A stretch of 64,000 nt of DNA from Zeugodacus cucurbitae (GCF_028554725.1 NC_071668.1:19261501-19325500); one strand, 5' to 3'. Counted from the stretch's first letter, positions 22,646 to 35,162 are shown. Notes: a model not told the origin generated them from the sequence alone. Translations and numbers: made by a program.

Positions 22646-24980
22646 AAAGAGACCCCTTTGGTTCTGTTAGTATAAAATGTGATTTTTCAGCACAGATCTT
22701 CAGTCAACATTTTTTGAATCAGAGAAGTTGGAAAGAATGACATTATTTCAAGATAAAAACATTGATTTCTGAATAGATCTATAGGATTCTGTTACAAAAT
22801 GTCTAATTAAGTTCAAATGTGATATTCTGTGTTTAAACCGAAGCTAGTACATAAACACATGCCATAAAGCTTCAAATTTAAATGTGTCTACAATATTTAA
22901 ACGGTAAATAGATCTACGTTTTTTATAGAACAAACAATGTACAAATACATAGAGACTATATATGTCAAGCGAGAATACAAACTCTCACCTAGCTTTTTCC
23001 CATTACTGCTCCCAATTTGCCGCTTGTCAACTGTGGCGGAACAGCACACGCTCATCGCACATGTGTGAGAATGAAAACGTTTCGCGCGCAATGCGATGCA
23101 CGGTAAGATAAAAGATGTGGAAAAGTCACAAAAATCTGTGAAAACTCAAACACAAAGGCGCACACGAGCAACGCGCGAACGCACACACACACACACCCGA
23201 GCGCAGGCGAATAGAGAAAAGGTGAAAAAATTACACAACGCGAGCGTTAAGGAGAATAAGCAAAACAAGATTTGCAAAAAAACGGAAGAAAAAACAACAA
23301 AAATACAGTACAACAACAAAAATACAGTACAACAACAAAAACAGAGTACAAAAATACAACAAAAAAAGAGTATACAACAACAAAAAATACAACAAAAACA
23401 ACAACATTTAAAGCAAGAAAAAAAGAGAAATGAAAGCTTGCAAGCCGCTGAAGGCTGAAAGTTGAAAGCTGAAAAATCCAGCAATTTCGGTTTGGGGAAA
23501 ATTGTGCCACAAGCAATGCGCACAAATACAAATACAAAGTAAAGCGTGCATCAAACCGCGTCGCTTTACGGCCAGCAAAGGTATAAAATTGTAAAATTGC
23601 AAACATAAAAGTCAGAAAAAAAAGAAATACAACAACAACAACCATGCAAAGGCGGTAGTGACACGAGCAAATGAAACTGGAGCGAAATTATCTCACCTTT
23701 GTGTGTTGACTGCAATTTTATAGCGAAAAGACAGATGATAGTAGCGAAGGTTTTACGAGTGCGAAATGGAAGTTCTTATTATGCTGCTGCTGCAGTCTTT
23801 TGTCTTTTCTTATTTATTTACATACATGTATGTGTGTGTTTGAGGAAATGCGCCTTAATGTGAAATAAGCGAAACTAGTTTAAAGTGTGACACGACGACA
23901 ACGACAACGACACGAAGCGCACTGAAGCCAGTCTTCGGGGCAAATGAAAAGTGCTAGAGATTATAAAATGTATTTAGCGAAAAAAGGAAACATATATAAT
24001 ACAGTTGTGGCAACAACAAAAAAATTTAGTCTACTCGCCCCTAAAGACTATTTTTCTAACAAAAACACCGAAAAAAAAAAACCAAAGAGAAAAAGCTCAC
24101 AAAACAAAACACTTTCATTTGGAGCACTACACGCTAAGCAGACTGCTAACATAAGTATGTTGACAGCAAACAACAGCAGCAACAACAATAGTACAACAAC
24201 AAATTGTTGATAGCACTGCAAACATAATGTTAAGTCAACGCTAAGTTTTTCGAACTAATTGCAATTGTTGTTGTTTTCGCTTTTGTTTTTGCCTTTCCAG
24301 ACTTTTGTTGCCAACCAGCTTGTGGAGGTACCAAAACAATCCCAGCACCAGTGACACAAGCGCACTCTCTTTCATTAAAATAGCAAATTGTTGTTGTTAT
24401 CTTATTTTTGTTGCTGCGGCTTTGTGACTTCCTTTCGCACATAGCAGCAACACCAGCAACAACAACAATCGCACCTGCTTTTCCCAACTACTGGCATTGT
24501 GTAGTTTCCGTTGCAGCGTGTTTTTTTCTCGCTTAATTTCTTTGCCTAGCTTCCACATCCTGCGATCTTCTAGTTGTTTATTGTAGCTGGCTATGTACAT
24601 TCATAGATAGAGTTGAAGCCAAGTCATTTGCGTGTTGTTGTGTTGTTAAAAGCGAAATGGAGCAAAAGCCAACATTTTTCCATAGTGCATAGTGTATTGT
24701 TTAAGGATTTTGTCTTTGTCTTTCACTCGCCCACCCCTTTCGACACTCGAAAGGATTAACAAGTATGTGCGCTCTCACAGGATGCTGTTTGTAAATTCTC
24801 AAATCTGTGCTTTTAATTGAGGTTACTCGCTTATTTTTGGTAATTATTTTAAGTAAAAGAGTGAAGAATAATAAGTTTGGTCTAAGACGAAATAACGGTA
24901 ATAAGTTAGCGATGATGTAGTGAATGCTTTATAAAAATTTTAATTTATTTAGTGGTTTTCAGTTATAATATTGTTTAAGT
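22646..24980. other. Non-coding stretch with CAA-rich island
   Basis: From 23096 the plus strand can be read for 120 codons as a K/Q/T-rich protein, but this is the product of AAA/CAA/ACA runs. CACACA tracts and AACAACAA runs continue to about 24480. The composition is typical of fly untranslated or regulatory DNA. A donor-like ACG|GTAAGA is at 23100-23106. Confidence 0.5.
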
Positions 24981-26545
24981 GAACAAGTGGAACACTTGTT
25001 TTGTTAGCGTTTTTAGACAACCAAATTAATAGATAAATTAAAATTTTTATTGAGAAACCCTTTTTTATACTGCCGGCTACTCGATAACCGATCAGCTGTT
25101 ATACGTTTTTGTTTTTGCTTTTCATAAGAAGTTGGTAAGTTTCATCAGCTGAGTAATATTTTTAGCAGCGACATCTACCGCAGCTTTTTTTATAAAAAAA
25201 TTCAGCCATTCGCAGACGTATATCGTACGTCTTTGTCGCAGAGTTGCATTTCAATTTCAAATCGATTAAAATTCAATTAAAAATTAATGAAGATTTTTAA
25301 TTTGCATGGTAAATCGAACTTAATAAGCGTTTTAATCGAGCAAAAGCCTGTCAATTGATCAATTAGCTCCTGTGTAAAAAGGCTATTAAATTTGTTTTAG
25401 AGTTAATCTAAAAATTTTATTTCATTTATAGTGAGTTATGATCAAGTAATATATTTACTGAACAAGTGAAATACCCAAATGCTTCATCATTTCAACAACT
25501 CACAAATCTTTTTGTGCACAAAACAGTTAATTGCTAATTTAATTCTGTTAATGCAACAGGAAAAAGTTAATTAACGCTTCTCTAATCAATTCAATCTTCA
25601 ATTGAACTTATGAAACACTAATTTTTGAAAAGAGGATTTTTAATTAGTTTTAAGCGAACAAGTGGAACACTACCGTAGATTTATTTTAGTGTTAATCAAA
25701 CACTTTATTGCATTTGTAGTCAGTAATTTTCAAGCCAACCATTTACTGAACAAGTGAAACACTCAGTACTACCTCATTTCAATGATGTTCGAAATATTTT
25801 ATGAACTGAAAACAGCAGTTAGTAGCCTTTTAACAATGGTAAGGCAGAACATATATTGATTAATAATTTTTTCTTGAGTAAACTTATCAATAAAATAAAA
25901 AAAATCCATTGAACTTTTGAAACACTCATCATTCATTTAGTAAACCACTATTTCATTATTTTCTGAACAAGTGGAACACAACTTGGAACTAAATTAAACT
26001 AAATTTCGAACAATAAATTTTGGAATCAGTAAAATACAGAATTTGGAACTGCTCGTCTGCTATTTTGTATAAATTTAGCTGTACTATGCAGAGGATAATC
26101 ATAATTACACTAATTTGTATATGTTTTATTTCTTTTTGAACAAGTGGAACACTCAGAACAATGAAAATGACTGGTTTTCGAACAAATGATTAATGTTTGA
26201 AGCGAAAGAAATGTTCTTTATAAGGCAGAGCTCTGTTTGAAAATATTAATATATTTTCTGAACAAGTGGAGCACTACTTAGAACTGCTTCTATGGTAAAT
26301 TTTGTAGAAGCAATTAATTATAACAGTTCAATATAGAATTTGGAACTTTTCTACTACTTAGTATACATATAGGTATACTATTTTATTACGTTTTGAACAA
26401 GTGGAACACCTAATACTATGAATAATAATTGGATTTCGAAGAAATGGTTTACTGTTTATGGTTACTGTTGTGGGAAAGAAATGCTCTTTACAAGGAAGTG
26501 TTTCGTTTGAAGATATTTATATATTTTATGAACAAGTGAAACACT
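24981..26545 (+). repeat. Degenerate array of the word GAACAAGTGGAACACT
   Basis: Nine copies, all on the plus strand, start at 24981, 25460, 25656, 25748, 25965, 26138, 26260, 26395 and 26530. Seven are exact at GAACAAGTGRAACAC. Two half-changed forms, GAACTT(A/T)TGAAACACT, are at 25604 and 25911. Flanking sequence aligns over a ~290-310-base unit (compare 25395-25475 with 25680-25765) but has diverged heavily, while the word stays nearly constant. A MITE lies between the first two copies. Confidence 0.92.
25001..25389 (+). mobile_element. TTAA-type MITE, copy 1 (full length)
   Basis: Shares long stretches with copies at 41558 and 46309: CCAAATTAAT, CTACTCGATAACCGATCAGC, CATAAGAAGT, CAGCGACATCTACCG, CGTATATCGTACGTCT, TTAATAAGCGTTTTAATCGA. 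The right end, from 25352, ends CTGTGTAAAAAGGCTA before TTAA at 25386-25389. Its reverse complement matches the left end of copy 3 over about 36 bases, so the element has terminal inverted repeats of the form AGCCTTTTTACACAG. The left TTAA is degraded (TTGT). There is no coding capacity, so it is non-autonomous. The TTAA target suggests piggyBac-type mobilisation, although the terminal bases are not the classic CCC of piggyBac. Confidence 0.8.
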
Positions 26546-28140
26546 AATTTTCTCAAAAAGAAACCAGATATTGTTATTGTGATTGGTAAAAGAAGCAAAA
26601 TATAAACTTTTTGTAACACTTCCGGTTAGCTATTTAGAACGAAGTCAATAAAAAAAAATTTTATTTGATTTATTATAATTCTTTCGGAAAATACATAAAA
26701 TATTTAAATCATATTTGAAGTAATTCTTCTACACTCAGATTTGGATTTAAGATTAAGAAATTAGAGATTAAAAAGACAACAAAATAGAAACTAATCATTT
26801 CATGATTTGATAAGGAAAACAGGAAGTTCAAAGTGTTACTCAGAGGCAGAAAATATGCGATTTTAGAGTCAGGATACAAATTAATATGGCAGGACAATAT
26901 GGACCATATACTATTGAGAGTTATAATATTTGAAATGAAATGATTTATGTCGGGAATTTCACCCAAAAGCAACGCTTAAATCCACCTGCGCCATAGTTTT
27001 AGTGCCAACTTTAATAATATTTCTATTTCCACACATCCTGTAACGCAAACAATTTTAATTTCACTTCCATTTCACTTTCGTTTCAAGTGTGTTTACTTGG
27101 ATTTAAATTTTGTTGCTGTCACATACTTTAACACGCTCATCCTGTGCCGCAGAGTCCGCCTGCTATTTATACGATATACATTTATCTTTATGTGAGATTT
27201 TTTTTCGCTTTCGCCTTTGTATTTGTAGCGCATGTGGTTGTTGTTGCTGTTGCTGCTGTATGCCGGTGAATTAAAAACGTGCTGTTGACAGTGTTTAATG
27301 TCTTCACAGCCGCAGGATGTGCACGCACACAGGCAAAGTTGCATATATAATTGTATATTTATATAAAGAACTGCAGGTACTACGCACACAAAGATCTACC
27401 CAACTGCGCTGAGCATCGCACCTACACAAATACATAAGTAGTACACTTTCGTACAAATACATTTTGAGTGGCAACGGAACTGACGTGTGTGCGGCTTAGC
27501 TGTCCACACACATGCGGATAACTGGCCTCACATTCAAATTAAAATATCAACCAAACTGTGCGTATGATTGTACATAGGAGTACGAGTGTGTGGGTGCAAA
27601 TAAGTGAGTGGGTACTGTGAGTGCAGCGGCGGGGCACATCTGTATGCAAAAGGTGGCACTTGAAGCCATTTCGTGCTACTTTTTTCAGCATTTTTTTGTA
27701 GTTTGTTGTTGTTGGTTAATCTTTTTAAATGTCTCTCATGCGCTGCTGCTGTAAGCATACACACCAGTAGTTGGTTTTGGCGTCACCCGGCCTTCTTCTG
27801 CTTCTACACGGATGTGTCTACTTTATATGGAGTTGGATTTTTAGCCGTGTGTGTGGGTATGTTTGTATTGGTGTGTGTTGCACATTTAATAATTAAAATG
27901 CCAACACTAGAGAAATTATTTAAATGTCACCAAGAGTAAATAGAAATAAGTGCGCCCTTGTGGCGGTATGCAGATAATTTTTCTATACGTGTATGCATTA
28001 ATGCAGTCATTTTGATAAGAGTGTCTGTACAGAGATTAAAACAAGTAGCTGGAATGGAGCAACCTCATTTCAAAAATGTGGTTCAATATCGTATTAAAAG
28101 TAAGTATTACAATTTATAATTTTATAACTGTTTTTAAACT
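26546..28140. other. Non-coding stretch, no supported gene
   Basis: AT-rich to about 27030, then a GC-richer island to about 27950 with CTG/GTT triplets and GTGTGT patches. No ORF has convincing composition. Confidence 0.5.
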
Positions 28141-28147
28141 GTTTTAG

Positions 28148-28208
28148 ACTAGTTACAAATTTGGTCCAAAAGTAACTAGTTACTAATTAACACGTTTGTA
28201 ACTAGTTC
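28148..28208. repeat. Cluster of ACTAGT words including palindrome GTAACTAGTTAC
   Basis: A perfect 12-base palindrome at 28172-28183 is flanked by half copies ACTAGTTACAAAT at 28148 and TTGTAACTAGTT at about 28195. Together they make a compact, locally symmetric cluster. Confidence 0.7.
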
Positions 28209-28215
28209 GAAAATT

Positions 28216-29629
28216 CACTGCTTGGTTTTTCTAATAAATAGCACAAAAAATGTGTTTAACTACATAAACTATTCAAAAAAAATTGTTATCAAAATGTAAT
28301 CTACGGTAGTGACTCAGCTTTATTTCTTATAAGAAATCAAAGCGGAAACCAACAATTATCTTTAAATAATGCCTCAAACTTTGTACTGCTTCATTTTACT
28401 ACGTGGAATACACAGCGCTTGCAGATATACAACTTAAGCCGCTCATTTGAGCAAGCCGCTAGCCGTTATACCAAAGCCAGTAGCTGGCCGTTGATGCCAT
28501 AAGCCAAATAACCAAACCAACAGCTGAGCCACGCTTTACTCTCAATTAATTGTGGCGTGGCGCGAATGTGTATGCTGCACCGTTGAGTGGCCGTATACGC
28601 TCGAGTACAGCAGCTTATTTGCTTTGCACTCATCAAAATGAATATATAAATGGTGGGCAGTGGAAGAGCACTCACCAAACGCATATCCTTGATGTGTGTC
28701 TGTTGCAAGCACTCACGCATAGATGAAACTACGAAATGCAGGTACCAACATTTGAGTGCTTGCCGTGTTGTTGTCCTGAGATATTTTAATTATTTTTGAT
28801 ACTACTTTTACGCTTGGCATTTACTGTGGGCAACGCTAACTAATGTGCATAAATTTCGAAATACGCTATATACCACGTGTGTTGCAAGTGCTTAGGCACT
28901 TTTGTAGTTTATTATTTTTTGTTGTTGTTGTGGTTCTTGTTGACTAAATTAAGTAGCAGTGGTCTGCACGCTCAGTGTTTACCCGAACTGGTGACACTTG
29001 TACACACATTCGTGCGGCAAATGTCACTGTCAGCGTGTTGCATGTGGCATGTTGGTACTGTGTTGAGTTTTTAGTTGAACATTTTCAAGTGTCAACCTTC
29101 TACCACATAACTGTATTTAACCTTATACCAGTTGAGCTGTATTTAAATTTTAATTATTTTTAACCATGAAATTTGCATTTTTGGTTAGAACTTTTAACGA
29201 AATTTTGCAAAACTAATTACAGCGCATAATTGTTTGTGGTTGTGCTTTGTGCTGCATGCATTATAGGAAATTAATATAAATATGATTAATTGAATTTTAA
29301 AGGTACTTATTAGAAAATATTAAGTAAGTCTGAAGCCAATTCTTCAAAAAATCGCACGAATGTAAAGAAAAGCAAACAAAAGTACTTTCTTTTATTACAA
29401 AATTTTGCGAAAGTTCAATATGACTCTTAAAATATTGTGACTCGCCGCTTTGATTAAGCACCAATCGCATCAATTGACACTAATGCGAATTGATTGCTTT
29501 TTCACTATAATATTGCTCTGTATTGCTGACTTATGAACAACACATATGCTTGCCGCGTAGGAAAAATTTAACAGAAGAGGATGGAAAATCTATTAAAAAT
29601 CGAGAACTAGAAGTTAAAAAACTATACTA
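28216..29629. other. Non-coding stretch, no supported gene
   Basis: A GC-richer island at 28430-29060 carries short ORFs on both strands without coding-like composition. The remainder is AT-rich. Confidence 0.5.
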
Positions 29630-29850
29630 TTATAGAATTAAATACTTTTCCCATAGAATTAAGGTCGTTAATTGTGATTTCGGAAACGAACTAGACTGTT
29701 ATGCATGAAATTGAAACTAGTTATTTTCGAACCAATAACGTACTAACCAAGTTTCTTATAGAAATAATGCCATTAATTGCGATTTCAAAATTTTACTACT
29801 CCGTTAGACACTAAATTGAAACTAGTTATTTTCGGACCAAAATCGGACCA
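29630..29850 (+). repeat. Degenerate tandem duplication, ~108-124-base unit
   Basis: GAATTAAGGTCGTTAATTGTGATTTC (from 29654) is echoed by ATAATGCCATTAATTGCGATTTC (from 29764). AAATTGAAACTAGTTATTTTCG occurs at about 29708 and again near 29814. The second landmark also carries the ACTAGT core seen at 28.15 kb. Confidence 0.8.
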
Positions 29851-30313
29851 GTCATTTTTAATATCACTTATAAAATAAAAAAATTAATATATGTCTCAAA
29901 GGCAACAAAAAATAACATTTAACAATATTTTAACATTCCTACAGGGTCCACCTCCATAAGCTGTAATTCCCAAACAAGAGTTGGTGCCATACTTTAAACA
30001 ACGGAATGACGGAATGATTTGCAAGAGTCTGCAATTTCATTGCTATAAATGTGAATCAATACGATTTTTTTGTCGATTTATTTATGTCTACTTGCACACA
30101 CACACACCCATCTAAAGCCATTCAATGGTCATTTAAGCGCATTGATGATACTTTCTTTTTCATTATAAAAAAAAGAGGGAATTGTGTGCGATTTTGCTTT
30201 AATGCGTTGTACATTGACGACCAACAACTTGAATTGTAAACGCACGCCAAGCCATGCCATGTAAGTGTATTATTTTATTTTTTATTTTATAAGCAAGTGT
30301 GCTACACATAACA

Positions 30314-30415
30314 ATGGCCAATACGATTCGTGATGCTTTCACGCATTGCACGCTGATGGTTATGCTGATGTTGAAGCTGCCACAGATGATGGCAATGAAG
30401 GCGAAGAATATGTGA
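30314..30415 (+). CDS. Candidate 33-aa small ORF, Met-rich
   Basis: ATG in a good context (AACAATGG) opens 33 codons (MANTIRDAFTHC... ending KNM) to a TGA at 30413-30415. The DNA is GC-richer than its surroundings. The same segment ends at a donor-like AAT|ATGTGAGT, and an acceptor-like pyrimidine tract ending TATAAG precedes it. It could instead be an internal exon read in another frame (HADGYADVEAATDDGNEGEEY). I recognise no family. Confidence 0.18.
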   Translation: MANTIRDAFTHCTLMVMLMLKLPQMMAMKAKNM

Positions 30416-32617
30416 GTTATTTTTTTTTTGTACTTCTCGCATGCCATTTTATTGATATTGCACAGCAATTTTCATTTTCTACTCATGCACACGTCGCTCA
30501 TACTACATACATTGCAGCGCACACTTGTCGCTGGCAAACATGATATTCAATTGAATTCGCATTGCTGCTCACATTACTCAGCAAAGTGTGCAAAAAAAAG
30601 GCGCACAAAAAATATATAAAAAATGTCGTCAATAACAATAAATACATGAAATGCTCGCTCGTCCATCTGCCGGATGGTCAACGAATTCCTATGCACACAA
30701 AGCGACAACGTCAACGCCAATGGACCGTAGCGTGTACGCAAAGGAAAATTATTGAAGAAAAACAGCAGTATTTCCTGTTACTTTCCGCAGCATTCACACG
30801 CACACCCACACACACACACATACGCAGTCATGTAGATATTTATGTGGCATTTTTCCCTCGCATATTAAATTTTATGTGTATTTTTCACTTGTCGCCACCG
30901 AAATTGGCCACTTTACATTGTGCAGTGGCTGCAACACGCCTGCTTTTTCTTTTTACTGTTGTTATACAAGTCAAGTGCTGCATGCATACTTTGAAGCGTT
31001 ACGACTAGTATTTGTATATGCATTGGTGTGTGTGCTCACCTACTTAATGTTGACTGCTCTCGGATTACAGTGATGCTCGAATTTCTTAAATTGTTATCGC
31101 CAGCGTTCGATCTCTGGCAGTGATTTTTCGTGAAGCTCTCTGCTGATTTTACTGTTTGTTTTTGCGTGCTGCAGTTTTTTCTTCTATTTTTTCTGTTTTT
31201 ATGTAAAATATTTATTTCTTCGTCTTCCGTTGCTCGTTTGTTGACAATTCATTTTATGTACGCTTTACTTCTTCTCTTATGCTCACAAAGTGGGTGCTAA
31301 AATTTTATTAATTTTTATGCAATCATTTCAAATGTGCTGATGTGACACATCTCACAGAATGCTTTGCTTTCAGTGGTTCCCTAATATTATTTTTTATTTT
31401 ATTTTATTGCGGGCACTTGTTGGGGGCGGCAGATGTTGAGTGAGTGCGTGCAAAAATGTCGATGTTTCCATATATATTTGTGTTTTACAGAATTTATTTA
31501 AAAATTAGCTGCGCAAAAAGTCTGTTTTCTATAACATAAAGTAGGTTCTAAGATCAGTATAAATGCCCTAGCCTATATAGTCGTCTAACGAAAAAATCTG
31601 TATTGAGTTGTATTGAAAGATGTAAGCAAATTTCATTTGATATAGCATATATTTAGGCTAAAAATGTTTAACGAAGAAAACGACCATACAACAACTGAAT
31701 TTGAAGTTATTTATTAATGATGGTATACATTTTTAATATTTAAAGAATCCAAGATAGACACTACTGAGTAATGAAAAAATTACTCATAAATTGGATGAGA
31801 ATTGGAGACGTGTATTGGTAGACGAACGAAATCATTTCATAAAATCAGAACAAAGCCTAATTTAGCTGGGAAAGACCGTGACTTATATATGGAAACACTT
31901 CAAACTGTTTTCTGTGTCTCTTTATGACGTAAAAAGTATAATTTTGTTAGATGCTATAGATATTTAGATAGATGCTCCCCAACCAGGACTACTTTTATCC
32001 GTATTCGTACGTTTTGTACAGTATTTACTACAAAACACTTTAGGGTCAATCAAAACCAAGTATCGATGGTCCCTTAGCCTCCCTACCCTTTAGCTTCACA
32101 CAAAATTCTTGGGTATCTGATTCCCACTGACTTTTTTATGGAGTTCTTTGAAAAGCAAACTGGACTCCAGCAATCCACGGATCACTGACGAACACAGGGT
32201 AGACACTCATTAGAATATCATGGCTATAGAGAAGAAGGAAGAGACTAACATAAAGAATTGATTTCTTTGGCCAATATAGGAGGTCACTTGATTGACGTTG
32301 TCTTAAAAAGTATTCAAATTAAACTATAAAGGGCCAAAATATCGCAGAAACGATTTTTCAGAATTGTTCAAGGTTTACCCTCTGGCTATAAAATGGCTTA
32401 CCCTTTTATTTTAATTTTTTCGCAGTTTTCCCTATTTTTTAAGATAAATTTTACTTGTTTTTCCAAAAAATTTTCGTCTTCAGTGGATCAGATTGCATAG
32501 AACACTTACCTGAAAGTAAAAAGAGATGAAAAATTTGATTAATAAAATGCATTTTTATAAAAAAATATGTATAATCAATATATCTCTAAAGTAATTTAAA
32601 TATTTCCAAACTATAAC
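30416..32617. other. Non-coding stretch, open frame of doubtful status
   Basis: A 148-codon open frame (30562-31008, no ATG at its start, inner ATG near 30647) includes a basic stretch LPDGQRIPMHTKRQRQRQW and then CA-repeat-derived residues. It is not accepted as a gene. From 31500 to 32560 the sequence is unique with no array. Confidence 0.4.
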
Positions 32618-32875
32618 ATGGACATAAATCAGTCTCAAATATCATACATTGCACTCATACAACCAACGAACAGTTTCACCTTCTCAAGCCACACATTAAA
32701 TTCCCCGAAATTTCCCTCCACTAACGCTAATGAATTCAATAAATTTCCACAGCTATCTGTGATTCGGTTGACATTTAATCTATCAATGTTGTGCCACGTT
32801 TGTCACGCGAATGACGGCAACTTGACAGCAATGGACATGTACACAAACAGCACAAACCATGCATTTGTGCCATAA
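32618..32875 (+). CDS. Candidate 85-aa ORF, unknown
   Basis: ATG in a good fly context (ATAACATGG) opens 85 codons to a TAA. Codon use is mixed but reasonable for a fly (GAC, AAC, TTC, CAG, GGC present), and the local composition is GC-richer than the flanks. The protein (MDINQSQISYIALIQPTNS...) has no clear signal peptide or membrane segment. It contains CHVCH and two N-glycosylation-type sequons (NLT, NST) near its end. I do not recognise it, and an ORF of this length can arise by chance. Confidence 0.25.
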   Translation: MDINQSQISYIALIQPTNSFTFSSHTLNSPKFPSTNANEFNKFPQLSVIRLTFNLSMLCHVCHANDGNLTAMDMYTNSTNHAFVP

Positions 32876-33449
32876 GATGCACGGGAGTGTTTACTTTAAA
32901 GAAAGCGTGAAGAAACTTGAGGGTAAGCTAAACACATGGCAGTGGAGTGAATGGTCGTCTTCTTAGTTGTTCAAAATGATGCTGCTGCTGCTGCACCAAC
33001 AAGATTTATTAACTTTGCTTTGGAAAAGCTACGAAAAAAAAGTTGGAAAAGCATACTAAAAGTGGAGAGATAAAAAAACAACAATGGCGCGCACTGTTTG
33101 CTTAAATAATTTACAAAATCATTTATTTACATGTGCTTAATTAAAAAATGTTAGCGCGGGAAGTTGCGAAGTATTTGGGTAAATAAAAAGTATATGGGGG
33201 ATTATTAATGAGATGCTGATGTTTAGAATAGAGAGGTTAATTTAGTTGAAAAAATTATATTTAAAATTTAGTTATATATAATTTCAAAAATTAAAAAAAA
33301 CAAAAATCGACTAAAAATAAATAAAGAAAAATCTTGATATCGGAGAATTGGAAAAAATAATAATAAGAAAACTTTATCAAGTAGAGGAAACGCGTTTAGA
33401 TCGTATTTATTTCAATATTTTTTATAATAGAAAGAGGAAGTGTTCGCAG
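32876..33449. other. Non-coding stretch, no supported gene
   Basis: AT-rich, with CTG/CTGCTG triplets near 32978. Nothing further recognised. Confidence 0.5.
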
Positions 33450-34110
33450 TTATAGGTAGGACTCAGCCCAAATATCAAATTTTCATGCTTCTCCCAACAG
33501 ATTAGGAACTTACTTCTGCTTCATAGGGAATTTTAACCGATACATAAAAGTGGTTAAACATTTTCCTAATATTTTTTGAATCTATTTTGTTCGATTTAGT
33601 AGCTTTTGAATCTTCTCAGATCGTGGAATCATTGCTTTCGATGAGAAATCTGGCTTAAGTTCAACTGATTTCAGACTCAGCCTAACTGACAGATGAATAA
33701 CCTAAGCCCGGTATTTTACCTGATAATTTTAAATAACTTATGAATTGGTTAAACGTTTATATTAACTTTCTGAAACCCTTTTCGTCCGATTAGGCCTTTT
33801 TTGAACCCCTATTTTTACTTGGAACCATTTCATTCGCTCATTAAGCGTTCCAATATCTACTTCGAATGTATTTCATCAGATTTATTTTTACCGAGTCCTT
33901 CCAGAAATCATAGCTTTCGCTGACCCCAGCTTAGTCGCATTTTTTTCAGACTCAGGCTGATAGACAAGGAACCTATTTTTGGTATTCCTAACTGAGATTT
34001 CTAATCACTACAAATATGTGGCTGAATGTATTTTATAACTTTCCCTAATCTAGTTAGTCTAGTTAAGTCTTTTTTGAAGGGGTATCATTTCTTTCTAAGA
34101 AAAATTGTTA
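33450..34110 (+). repeat. Degenerate tandem repeat, ~215-275-base unit, about three copies
   Basis: Landmarks ACTCAG(C/G)C near 33460, 33676 and 33950, GGTATT(T/C)..C near 33710 and 33979, GTGGTTAAAC or TTGGTTAAACG near 33549 and 33746, TTCGATTTAG or TCCGATTAGGC, and TTTTTTGAA recur in the same order. The copies are old and heavily diverged. Confidence 0.7.
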
Positions 34111-35039
34111 TCTTTTCGGTTTCCAGTTACGATTTTTAGAAACTCTAACTTGTCTAATAAATTCCTACTCCTAAAGTAAATCATAATCCAGCCATATTTT
34201 GACTTCAGACCTCGAAAGTGCTGTCGTAGTCTCTTATTTCTATACTTTGTGTCACTTTTTGAAAACCGCTTACTCTTAACTCCATTTTAAATATAATTTT
34301 CCCTCTCCACTGCAACTCCATAGCTAACCAAATTGTTTCATCATTCAACAGACTAAGCAGACAGCCAAACTCGGTGCAACAAAAACGGCTGATATCACTA
34401 ACAAGGAGAAGAGCAACAGCGCAAGGCTATCAATCGCAGCAGAGTATATACCATATACACATATATGATAAACCAACAAAAAGATAAAGAGAAATTGCAA
34501 AAACAAAAATACAAAACACTAAAATGGAAAGACAACGAAGACACACACAAGATCCAAAACTGCAAAGACAACAACAAAATTGATGGCCACATTTCCGAGA
34601 GCAATGTAGTCATCATTTTTTCCAGCAGACCAACGAGCATGATATAAACACAGCCAGCGAGACATACCCACTAATAAACATGACAATCAGCGAAAAAAAA
34701 TTGCAGCTTTTTAAATGCAATATACTTCCATCCAACCAGCGCAACGCATCCACCGACGCGACTTTTTCGAGTGCGACAATTTGATGACGACAAAAAGAGA
34801 CGACTTCGTCCGACAACAACGTCTAAGAAGTTCTGAAGACTCCGTCGCTCGCATTGTAGTTTCCAACGTTTAGCGCGGGTGCGAGTGGAAGTGGGTGTGG
34901 AAGAGTTCATTGAGACAAGTTGTATGTTGCATGCATTTCACTTGGCGCATAAATTGATGTGTATTTTTTTGTTGTTGTGCCGGCAATTGGAAAGCGTACG
35001 CACAACATTACACACACACAGAGAGTAAAGTATGAGGAA

Positions 35040-35162
35040 ATGTCTCCAACGGTGCAGTATTTGACTCGTGAACTTTCCTTAAATGCACAAACTCTTAATG
35101 AACGCCTGGCTGTTTGCCGGGTTGACTGGGATGTATGTACGCGTGTGTACGAGTCTTCCTGA
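35040..35162 (+). CDS. Candidate 40-aa small ORF
   Basis: ATG with a purine at -3 (GGAAATG) opens 40 codons (MSPTVQYLTRELSLNAQTLN... ending YESS) to a TGA at 35160-35162, with fairly fly-like codon use. The product is charged and has no membrane segment. The frame is open upstream without a better ATG. Unrecognised and of low confidence. Confidence 0.15.
   Translation: MSPTVQYLTRELSLNAQTLNERLAVCRVDWDVCTRVYESS

Noticed and set aside
23096..23458. 120-codon K/Q-rich ORF with ATG start
   Set aside because: Product of AAA/CAA/ACA runs; the mirrored minus-strand frame is open for the same reason. An ACG|GTAAGA donor inside its first codons also argues against it.
24981..26545. CRISPR-like array
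   Set aside because: A 16-base word repeated at irregular intervals superficially resembles repeats and spacers, but spacing is 52-217 bases and irregular, the flanks are homologous to one another, and the DNA is eukaryotic.
30562..31008. 148-codon plus-strand frame with a basic K/R/Q stretch
   Set aside because: Starts with TTG, passes through a CACACA tract, and shows no recognisable family.
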